Below are positions 25,001-37,000 of a DNA stretch of 64,000 nt, one piece after another (the first letter of the stretch is position 1; each line of letters opens with the position of its first letter). This stretch comes from Welwitschia mirabilis (Eukaryota > Gnetophyta > Gnetopsida > Welwitschiales): NCBI GenBank assembly GCA_051453625.1, contig JBOZIK010000001.1, positions 197,527,548 to 197,591,547 on the forward strand, written 5' to 3'. Made by a program: the position numbers and the translations under genes. The notes under the pieces were generated by a model. It saw only the letters and a list, made by a program, of their open reading frames with translations. It ran no database searches and was not told where the DNA came from.

Positions 25001-28000
25001 GACCAAAGTATTAAGATATAGTTACTAAACTAGTCATTCTTGATAAATGTTTGTTAGAATTGCTCTGTACTAAGTTCTACCTCTCTTTTGTCCTCTAGAA
25101 AGCTATGGTCACTCTGTACCTCAATGAGATAATAGCTCAAGGAGGAGCACTTGTTTGTACAAGCTGATGTCAAGTGCAATCTAGGCACACATTACATTAG
25201 ATACAAAATCAAATAATCTGATTAGTGTATGCTCTTATTGAGCAAGGTGATAAAAGTGTTAAATCCCTTGAGAAGGTTGCTAAAGGAGCGGAAAAATCCC
25301 TTGAGCATAAGAGTGTTGTAATCTTGTTGAAGAGTTCTAAGGGAACTAAGAGGTTGAAAGTTGTTGCTACCCCTTGAGAGTGGAGTAGGCATCTTGGCCG
25401 AATCACCATAAAATCTTTGGTGCACATGTTTGTTGAATTTTATTTTCAGATGATCTTAGTTTCTATTCCACCAAAGATATTATATTTGCAAGTTTGGATT
25501 GTTTTGTGTAAGAAACTAATAATACCCTATTCATCCCCCTTTTGGGTGCCTTTTCGATTCTAACAATTGGCGTCAGAGCCTAGTTGCTTTAGATCTATCT
25601 ATATTTTCTCTGTTATAGGTCTAGAAGACTATGACATCTTCAAACTACCTCGAAGCCAGACTGTTACAAAACCACCATATTTCTCTGGAACAATTTATGT
25701 TCACTAGAAGTCAAAGATGGTAATTTTCATAACCTCTTTGGATGTAGATATCTGAAAAATGGTTCTTAAAAGGTATCAACTTCCAATCGAAATAGACCGC
25801 AATGGTAACACATCTTTAAAGTTGAGAAGCGGTTAGGATCCAAATGACAAATGGAAGGCCTATTCTAATGCTCAGGCCATGAATGCAATCATTTGTGCCT
25901 TATCAAATAAGGAATATGACTAGGTAGTATCATGCATGACGACAAAAGACATGTGGGAGACCCTTAGGATTGCACAAGAAGGGACTAATGTGGGTAAGAA
26001 TACAAAAATGTAGTTACTTGCCACCAAGTTCAAGAACATCAAAATGGAGGAATCTGATTTTGTGGCTAAATATACAACCAAGATTAGTAACATTATTAAC
26101 AATATGTGGGGCCTTGGAGAAAGGATTCTTGAGATCATGGTAGTTAGGAAGATTCTCAGAAGCCTAACTGCAAAATTCAGACCAAAGATTACAACTATAG
26201 AAGAAAGCAAAGACATTGATCAAATGAAGGTAGAGGAGTTGCAAGGTTCTCTAATGGCATACGAAGCAACTATACTTCCTAATGACGAGGCACCCAAAAG
26301 GAAGAGTATAGCTCTCAAAGCATATGAGGAAGATTACAAGGATTCTTCATATGAATGAGAAGAAGATGAAGCTCTCACTTTATTGACAAGAAACTTCAAA
26401 AGATTCCTTTGAAAAGGGAAAGAAGGAAAAGCTCTAAAAACACCATTCAAATATGGAAGTGAAAAAGCTAAGAATTCTTCGTCATCTATTTAATGTTATG
26501 AATGTAAAAGTTTTGATCATGTAGCTATAAAATATGCTAACAAGAAGAAGGACAAAAGACCAAAAGGAAAAGGGAAAAAGGTGCTAAAGGCAACACGGGA
26601 CAATGATTTTGAGGTAGACAACTCCAGTTCCAGTAATGTCAAAGGAGTTATGAACTTCGGGCTTCTTGCTATAACAAACGAGGTAAGTACCTCAACCCCT
26701 TATTATTTTATAGCTCATGATTGTATTATCGATAAAGGTCAAATAGGCTCTGAGAATGATTTTATTGACTATGATGACCTAGATTTCAATTATGATGAAC
26801 TTTTGGATGTTTGTGAAAAATTATATGTTGTTAGCTTAGACCTAAGCAACAAGAATGTCTCTTATAAAAAATCCGTAGATGAGCTAGAAAACAAATTAAA
26901 GGAAGCAATCTTTGAAATTGAATCTTTGACAAAAAAACTTCAAGATGCAAAATTCGTAGCTAATCGTTTAACTCGAGGTAAGGATAATTTAAATAAACTC
27001 TTGGGTTAAGGACGAAGCTTTTATGACAAATTTGGCTTAGGATACTATAATAATTTGTTTTTTTCTCTTCAAAACTTCAGTTCAAGCGTCAAATACCCGT
27101 CTTCCCATAAAAAAGCTTAAAATGCTATTATTGCAATATGTATGGCCATATCCAATTCTCTTGCACCCATAAAAAGGCTTCTTACTTTGGTTTCAATAGT
27201 AATATGACATTTGTTAGGAGACCTCTCAAGCACTCTAGTAACTAGGGAAACTTGAAATGTGTAAGAAAAATACTATTGTGTCCCTATTTGGTCATGCTGC
27301 TTTTACGGCTCAAGAGAGAACAAAATGGTACATTGATAGTGACTGTTCTAGGCACATGAGTGGTGATAAGAACTTGCTCACATCTTTTCAAAAATATCAT
27401 GGTGGAGAAGTAACCTTTGGTGATAATAGTAAAGAGCACATAATTGGTAAAGGATCAATCCCTCTGAACAAACACCATCCAATCATACATGATGTTTATC
27501 TTGTTGATGGTCTCAAGCACAACTTGCTTAGCATATCTCATATTTGTGATAGAGGAAATGTAGTGTCCTTTCACCAAGATAAATGTGTAGTTTGAAATGC
27601 TCTTACCAACAACATCATTCTTATAAGTAGTAGATCCAGATGTACATACATTGTTTGGAGGAATGAGAAAGTGGAAGAAAAATGCTATATGGTAAGTGAA
27701 GAAGATTTGAAAAACATTTCCTCTAAAGAGATTGTGAGAGAAGTTCCCAAACTAAATGGATCTCAAGCCAAAGTTTGGGACGCTTGTGTCAAAGGTGAAC
27801 TTATCAAGTCAACCTTTAAAAATAAGAGGGAGACCACTTCTGATAGACTTTTAGATTTAATTCATATAGACTTAGTTGGACTCATACGAACTAGAAGTAT
27901 TAGATGAAGCAGACATTTTTTGGTCATAGTGGATCATTTCTCAAGATATAGTTGGGTCTTATTTTTGTCAAACAAAGATGAAGCTTTTGAAATGTTTATT

Positions 28001-31000
28001 AAAGTTTGCAAAAGGATTCAAAATAAAAAAGTATATACCATTAAAATNNNNNNNNNNNNNNNNNNNNNNNNNNNNNNNNNNNNNNNNNNNNNNNNNNNNN
28101 NNNNNNNNNNNNNNNNNNNNNNNNNNNNNNNNNNNNNNNNNNNNNNNCGTTTGATTCATTACAATGTTGTGAATGCAAGGGCTTTGGTTATATTACATCG
28201 GAGTGAGCCAATAAGAAAAGGAAAAGAAACTCACAAGCAAAGGAAAGAAGGTTCCAAAGGCCACATGGGATGAGGATGCAGAAACTGAATCAAGCAATAA
28301 TGAGGAAACTCTCAACTTTGGACTGATATCCATGAAGGAGTCATCAGACTTTGGCTTTATTACAATAGTAGAAGAAGAAGATGAGGTATGTTCTAATTTT
28401 GATTTTGAAGAATGCATTGATTGATCTTGAAAAAAATAAATTAACTAAAGCCTATGAGAGTTTATATGAGCAAAGCATTCTACTTGGTAAGAAAAATGTA
28501 GCCTTAAAGAAACATGTAGCAGATCTTGAATCAAAGCTAAATATTGATAACAACAAGATTCAGTGTCTTTCAAAAGAATTACATGATGCTAAAGAGACAG
28601 CTGAACGACTCACCAATAGTAGAGAGAATCTTAATAAGTTATTAGAAATAGGTAAGATGCCCTACGTTAGTTCTAGTGATGGAAGGTATCCTGGTATGTC
28701 AACTAAATTCATTGGTCCAAATACTATGTATCATTCTTCCTGTAAAGCTATTCTTAGATGTTTTTATTGTCAAGAGTATGGACACATGCAATTTTCATGT
28801 CCACAGAAGAAAGCTATCTATTTTGCATATAACCACAATTTCAAGTTTAAAACAAAGCTCAAGCTGACCAAAACTTACATCATAGAAGGAAGAGCAATTG
28901 GGAATGGGTTAGCAAGGAATCCTTGATTCAAAATGACAAAGGTTACACCATCAAGAATACAAGATCAGATGACGATGGCACAATGACAAAAGCACTAAGT
29001 GAGGATAAATTCGTGTATCTGAGAAGAAATCTAGGTATCGAGGCTTATCCCCATAAAGTATGATTTTAAGTTTTGAAGATTTAGAAATGATCCTACATTT
29101 GTTATCATCATCAAAATTTTTGAGTAGGTCTAAACCTTGCGTTATCATCTTAAGATATGTGCTTTTACCTTGCTTAATTTTCAATGATTATTCTCCCATT
29201 AAGTAGCTTTGGATTTGAGTTTTTACTTAAGAAGAAATATATTCTTGTGTAATTGATGTGCTACCTCCATATATATAATGAATGGTGTTTAATCTATATA
29301 CGAGGTGTAGGACAAAGGGAGAGAAAGTAAGAAATAGTTAAGCTTATTGTGCTTCTAAGGGATGAATTTATGCTTACTAATGTTTAGTGATTGGTTAATA
29401 GTTTGTGATCAATTTCTATTGGATAAAACTATGAAGATTATTTAAATTCTTACANNNNNNNNNNNNNNNNNNNNNNNNNNNNNNNNNNNNNNNNNNNNNN
29501 NNNNNNNNNNNNNNNNNNNNNNNNNNNNNNNNNNNNNNNNNNNNNNNNNNNNNNAAAACTATGAAGCTTCTTTACCTTCTTACATATGTGTCCATTTTTA
29601 GCTTAGTATTATGTTTCAATGATGACAAAGGGGAAAAAATAATGAGGGATACAGAGCATTTTGTTATGAGTAAACTCACTATATCCCATAAATCTTGTAA
29701 TTGTGACTATATTTCCATTGGCGATGAATCATCTTTAATGTTCATGGTTTTCCAAGCATATCATGGTTTTCTACCAATATGAATTTTTGGAAGTCTTCTC
29801 CCATTAGTCCAGGTTCATAGTGTGCTAATCAAATCTGCAAAGATTGCCTTTTGTTAAGTCTATATGTGTAGGTAACTGTGAATTTTCAGGAGTACAAGTT
29901 AAGGGGGAGTAACCACGCTACTTGTTGGAGAAGTGTGTTTCAATGATGATTTTGGGTCTCTGAGTCTCTCACAACCTGAACTGAGTTAATCAACTTCTTG
30001 GGACGTCCGCCCTTTTTGTTTGGGACATCTGGACCTTTGCACAAAATTATATATGAGGATGTCTACTTTTCCTTCTTAGGATGTCTGGACCTGTGTTCAA
30101 TTTTTTTATACTAGGACATCTGTGTTTGACATTAGGACATACAGGCCTGTATGTAGATTTGTAAAAGGAGGGACGCTTGACCCTTGGAATCGAGACGTCT
30201 AGTCTGGTGTCCAAATCATGATTAAAATCAGGAAGTTCGCCATTTTGATATGGGATGTCTAGGTTGGCAAAAGTTGAAGTGGAAGTTTGACCGTTGGAAG
30301 TGTCAAAGTTAGCAAATCAAGGTTTAAACGGTCTGAAGATTCCTTTGGCACATCAGCCAAGACAAAGCACTACACATGAGAGTCTAACAACTAGTTTTTC
30401 AAAGATCTCTATAAATATGTGTTGTGTCACTATCAAAATAGAAAACTGTAATATACTATTCTGGACTAATCTCTGCTGTATCAATCTCTACTTGTACCAC
30501 ACTGAGATATCTACCTATTCTGGAGATACTGAATCTATAGCTGATGTACTGTGCATGAAAGGCATACAAACCATCAGATCTTCTGCTTGATTGATATCCT
30601 ATGAGTGCTTATTGAATTGAGCAAGCTGATTCTTGTGAGAAGGTTGTTGTAAAGTGACCCTTAGTGTAGGGTGTTATAAGTGACCCTTGGTGAAGGGTGT
30701 TGTAAGCTACCCTTGGAGAAGGATGTTCTAAGGGAAGTAGGAGGCTAAGAGCACATTGTTGCCTCCCGAGAGTGGAGTAGGCAGGTTTTGCTGAACCACT
30801 ATAAATCTCTAGTGCACACTTTCTATTTGTTTGTTTCTTCTGCTTGCTTTTCTCAACTTTGATTCATTTTCTTAAGCAAGATTCAGATTTAGTTACTCAT
30901 GTTAAATAAATAGTCATTCTTTAAATAACACCCTATTCACCTCCCTCTAGTGTGCCCTATGGTCCTAACACTTGCTGTTACTCTTTTTCACTTTTTTCTT

Positions 31001-34000
31001 CATAGTCATGCTGGAAGTTGTAGCAGATGGATTTTGCAGAGGGATGAAAAAGCATTTGTTTGATTTGGAATTCTCCTCCAATTTCAATTCTCTTGGAAGA
31101 TAAGAGCAGTGACTTTGAAACATACTAACTTTCACCTATCACTTGAATTTCTCTGCTATTGACACTACTAACATTGCAACATAATCATATTTATTATCAA
31201 GATCATGGTGATGACCATAATCCTAGTAGTGAGGATCTTAGAATGTTGAATCAAGTCAAGATAAAGGAAGGGTTACAGAACAAGATGCCATGAATATACA
31301 CATAACCCACAACAAAAGTAGATGAAGTACACCAACTGTATCTGTAAATGCTCTCCAAGTGTTTCTCTGTGTTCACCTCCGAAATCTCCTTTGAACAAAG
31401 CTTTGTTCAAAAATCACCCCCAATGTCTGAATCCAAATCAGAGAGCTTTAACATTTTCCTTTTTTTTCTGTCTTCGATTATGTCAACTAGAGAAGTGAGT
31501 AAAAACAATAGTAATGGCTTGGATGAAGCAGAAGAAATAGGGCTACATAAGTTTTTCATCCATGATTTGCAGACTTAGATTGCTTTCTTATGTAAAATTA
31601 AGCCAAAAAGTAAAAAAAGAAAAAAGGAGCTTTTAATGCATAAGTGGAGCAAGAGCTTGAAAATTCATTGTGTTGAAGAAACGTGAAATGAAGAACTCAT
31701 GGAGCACCTACATAGCAGTGAGAAATAAATAGTCTAGAACTGAGGATGGACAGAAATGGAAAAAGCAAACTGAAACAACAATGTAGTTATGAAATGGGAT
31801 TGACAATGGAAGTCTTTAATATAACTCTAGACATACATAATGTTCATATTGTTTCTTTGGTGGGTGGACTTGGATTCCTACTCTAGCAAAACAATTGGCA
31901 ACGTTGTAAATTTGTAAGACATCAATGATGTGCAAACCGCCTTTAAAAGTCCATCTAAAATAATATTAAAAAATTAAACAAGTACAGTTGGATGGGCTCT
32001 AAGTGAAAGTAGAGGAGATATGGGGAAAAGGTTGAAGAAAGGGAGGTGTAAACCTATGGTGTGAAGCATTCAAGAAATGCCATTTCTTTTGGGTAGTGTT
32101 ACCTTCCATTTTTGTTGGTATCAGTTTGCTCTGATACCACTTGTGAGGCTTAAAAACTGGAAATGTTATTCAAAATGGATATCACAATATAGTATTAGCT
32201 CTTTTCCATGTTCTCTCCTTAGTCTTTCGGGTTTTTTAAAAGTCTATTCATCATTATTAATATTAGTAATTTAGAAATAATTGTTAATTTTATGCTACTT
32301 TTTATCTTATTATCACAAAAGATGGACATTATAGAATAGTATTAGATCTTTCCCGTGTTCTCTCCCTAGTGGGATCCTCCTCCACTAGTATACCTAAGCT
32401 TCAATTTCTCAGTGTTTTAGTTTGTGTTTAAAATAGTTTTGTAGGAGACACTCAATGACTCACAAGTGGTTGGAGGCCAAGCTTTTGCTAGTCCATCCCT
32501 TGTTGAAAGTTGAGACCATGGCCTTCCTTCTTTGAAACATTTTAGTAGGTAGACATGGAGTACCATATGGATCCTTTTGAGTACTTTAGGTAGCTTGAGC
32601 TTATATGTGACCTCTTCCATGTGTTCAAGAATCATCAAGGGGCCCACATAGTGGAGACTTAGCTTGATGTAGTTCCCAAACTCAAAGACATTTGCTTGGG
32701 CTTGGCTGTCAACAAAACTTTATGTCCTATGTTAAATTGGACATTTCTTTAACGTTAGTCGGCACATTCTTTCATTCTATTATTTTTAGCTTTTAGATTT
32801 TTGCAGACTTCATTTACCACCTTTTGTATATTATATAAGTTTTGAAACTCAAAGGGCATTGTGAAGTCTCCCATAATAGTAGTGTGCTTCTGTACACTAC
32901 CATCAATGGCAATTCTCCTATTGAAGAGTGTTTACTTTGATTATAAGCAATTTTCAAGAGGTGGAGGTACATTCCCATGTGCATGGCTTTCCTCCCACAT
33001 ACGCACATTGGATACTCTTAATTTACTTATTTGTTTTCTCCCTCTATCTCAAGGTGGTATGTTGTGCTTAGTAATGTCTGTGTTCCAATTCCTTTTGTAT
33101 TCTTTGCCACACCTCTAACATGAACTTGGTGTCCCAATATAATAGTATCGTCTTCTGTAGCCCATGTAGCTTGAAAATATTCCTATGGAACAAAAGTTGC
33201 AATTTCCTTAATATTGCTAGCTTAAAAAATGCAACATCTTTGATTGGCGACCTACCACCACTAGAAGGCTATCATTGCCTTTTGGGTTTGGGGAAATTAT
33301 AATTATGAAGCCTATAGGTATCTCCTACCATTTCCATGATGGCACATAGAGGAGTTGGAGAAGGCCCTTCAACTTGAGTTGTTTCACATTAATTTGCTAG
33401 CATGTCGAATAAGATGCCACATATTGTTTGACTTCTTGCTTCATTTGTGGCCAATAATATTCTCTTCCTAGTGCTACTATCGTTTTCTAATACCCTACGT
33501 GCCTAATGTATGACACCTCATGGGCTTTCTTTTTCTTATGAAACTTCCCTTAGGGACTAGTTCCTAGTTCTTTATAGCAAATATTCCCTATCATGTTTAG
33601 TGTAGGGAAGGTTGCATGTAACATATTTTTGTAAGAGGTTGCCCTCTAGCTTGGATTGTAGCTTTTTCACAAGAAACTTGATGTTTCTATCATTGACCAT
33701 AACAACCAACTTCATCCATATTTGGTTCAAGACATCCACAACTGTATTTCCATTCCTAGGAATATACTGAGACTCCACGCTATATTCCATGACAAGCTCT
33801 ATCCATCATTTTTTTCACATTATCTTGAGCAACCTCTTGTTCAACAAAATACTGTATGCCTTTGAAGGCAATGGGTGGAAGGGCCCTGGTTGCTACCATA
33901 TCCTTGTCTCCCTTACCATTCTCTGTTACTTGGAAATTGGTCAACGGTGCCTCTTACTTCCATCACAAAGATAATGTTGGAGGCGGATTTCATGCAGGAG

Positions 34001-37000
34001 TACTCATATCACTTGAATGGATTTAGTGCTTCGTCAATGGTGACAAGCATTCCTCTTGAGCACTGGATTCTTGATAGAGATGGATTAGTGACTTACTTAT
34101 GTTATTGAGCACTATGTTGCTATCGTGATGCTTGGTCTATTGAAGCATGACACATTCCTTTAGTCTCTGGATGCACATGGTTAGAGGGCTTGATACTGCA
34201 TCTTCTTACACATTGAGTATCAGGCTGGGGCCTTTCCTTGTAGTCCCTTTCCTATGTTACATACCCTGATTGATCCTATTTATCAAGGATTTCATTCCCT
34301 AGACAGTAAGACATATGTGTGTAGGAGTTAGAAGCAGAGGTCATCTATTTGCAAGAGAACTTTTGTCCATAGGTAATGGGTGTTTTTCTTTTCGTAAATT
34401 TTCTCCCTTTGCCTCTTTGGGTTCGAGGGCTAGATTCTTATTATATGTTTTTCCCCTCCAAAGGCATTAAAGACTAAGTGCATGCAACTGGACATTCAGC
34501 TTACCACTAATTTCATAGATTCATAGTTGATGGAGTGAGCCTTGGATGTGGTGCTGGTGTGAGGGACTATTTCCATTCTTCTCTCCAGCACCTACACTTT
34601 TGTTTATAGATTCGCCAAGTGTTGGCCATCTCAAAAGATCCTTTCAACAATGACTTAGACCAAACAGTATGAGTCTTTCTCCAAGAACAGAACTGCTTTC
34701 ATCTTATTTAATTTAACCCTCTTTTTGATTAGATCTCATAGTACAAGTAAACAGTAATTCCAGGTGAGATTTTTGACCCCATTCTACAGAAGACTATTGG
34801 TTTAGAGAATTCAAAGGAGAGTTCAAAGGATTTTGAGGACTATGGAGCTGACAATAAGTTGGATACCCATGAATCAGAGAAGTCTTCTAGGAGGGCTTCT
34901 TGATGTTATGATGTAGGCTTTGGTTTATCTACCTTGTGCTTTGTGGGCTCTTAGTGTAGGGGCTAGGCCTTGCATAACTGTGTGCTTCTTGTAGTGTATT
35001 ATTTGAGGGATCGAGGAGAATTTATTTTTTGATTTGTGTTAGTTGTAGGATCTTAGCGATCTTCTTTATGTTTTTTTTAGAAAAAATCTATTCTTTTCGT
35101 GGGAGAATTTTTATGTAAAACACTTCTTTTAATGCAAATGAAACACTTTCTTTTCTAAGCGGTAATCCTTCTCAGAATTTATGTTCATTGGTTATGCAAT
35201 CTCCTTTTTCAATTCACATGGAAACATTAACAAAACTAATTTTTGATTTCATCATTGTCATGATATGAGAAAACATGAACAACTTCTTAATGAATGCACT
35301 AATTGGTCATAGCGTCCCCATGCCCCAATTTCTGGTGTCGAAGTTTTAAACAGGTTCGTTCTTAGAACACTCAGGCCTGAATACCAGTTGCACCATACCC
35401 TTGCTGGGTAGGAGATACCCTTCTAATAGGTTAGGAGCTTGACTTTATAGGAGGGCAGTTGTAGGCCTTAGGTCCTTGTGATACCTTCAGTTTTAAACCA
35501 GCCAACAACCCAAATGGATACTATCCCATGCTCTAGCCTAATTGCACCCTAGTTGTAGCCTAATTGGCAAGCGGTACCCAAAGGTGGTGAATATCTGGGA
35601 AACTGTTTCAGTTCTAGGCAGAATGACATGAGGAATTGGGTGTCAGTTGGCATGGTAACCTATAGAAGAGTGATAAGTAGTGATGAAGCATCCTTGGTAG
35701 AATTCTTTGTTTAACCCATCCTTAGAGGCGTGTGATTTATGGTAAGATACCATGTTCTCTCCTCTGTGTCTCTGTTGTGAAATTTAACCAATAGATTACG
35801 CTATGTTAATTAATTAATAATGCATTAATTTGTGTTGCAGAGATTTCAAAGGCTTGCTCACTCATTATATGAATATCGCTCAGCCAACTTCTTCAGAAAT
35901 TTGTGAAGTTTCTATCATGATGTAGCAGATTGGGTGTTGTTTCTCCTTAATTTGCTCCAGGACCTTTGAGGTCCCTTGGTGGGATGTCCCAAGTCATCAA
36001 TCATTTGTTTTTTGCTGCAAGCAAGCTCGGACATCTGAATCTGTGTCCTGGGATGTCCCAACTTTCATCATCTCTCAAATAGACTGAAATAAAGCTGGGA
36101 CATCCAATCTTTTCAAGTAGAAAAATGAATTTCTGACTGTTGGTCAAGTCACATAGTCAGTCAGTCTATCAGTCAATTTTCTGTACCAAATCAAGTCAGA
36201 ATCATTCAGAATTTGTTGTAATCCTTCAGATTCAGCAATCTTATCTGTTAAGAAGCCAATTTGGTTGAGAGGTTGAAGAGAACTCTCAGTTCTCCAACTT
36301 CTACCTAGGAAGATTGTTTTAAAAGGGTCTCTTTTAAATCATTCTTCTATCTCTGCTCTCAAAAGACTGATACCTTGGGCACTCAAGGCACATTTTGTAT
36401 CAGACAAATCAATTCTCCTCTTTCCATCTCACTGGATTGTTAGACTATTGCTGCTTGGAGGGTAAAGAGCCCAAGTGTGAAAGGGTTGCTTGTGCCAGTT
36501 GTAAAGCAAAGTTTATTGGAAAGCAACCAGGTAGCTGAAGGCTTATTGCTGCCCTCTGAGAGTGGAGTAGGCTTTTGCTGAACCACTATAAAATCTGTGT
36601 CTGCTGTCTTGTCTTTACTTGATTTTTATATTTTGTTTGATTTCAACTTTTTGACCCGGTCATCTGAGGATTAAATCCCTTTCTTGTCTTTCATTTTTCT
36701 TTCCTCTCCCCTTGGTTGCTAGGGGCTTGGCTGGATGCTTTTGGTGTGTGGTCTGGCTTTAGTTTCCTGCCTTTGCTGGCTTCTTCCAGTCCCCTGGCTT
36801 TCTTGTAAGTCTGAGAACTAATAATTTTCTTAATTTCTATCAGAGGAACTAGGATCAAGTTTACAGCAGCAAACCTACACCTGGTTTATTGTTCCTCAGA
36901 TGATATTATTCAGCCTTCTAAATTTAAGTGAACACTGTAGGATACATAAAGATTTAATGGACATGAAGCTTCTGAAATGCAAATTTAGAAGACACTATTT

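Noticed and set aside
32105-32141. Inverted repeat TGGTATCAG...CTGATACCA as a terminator or riboswitch
   Set aside because: One arm is a tRNA-Met primer-binding-like site next to a candidate LTR end; a structural RNA role has no further support in a plant intron.
34418-34435. B-box-like GGGTTCGAGGGCT as a possible tRNA gene or SINE
   Set aside because: No A-box at proper distance and no foldable tRNA body was found.
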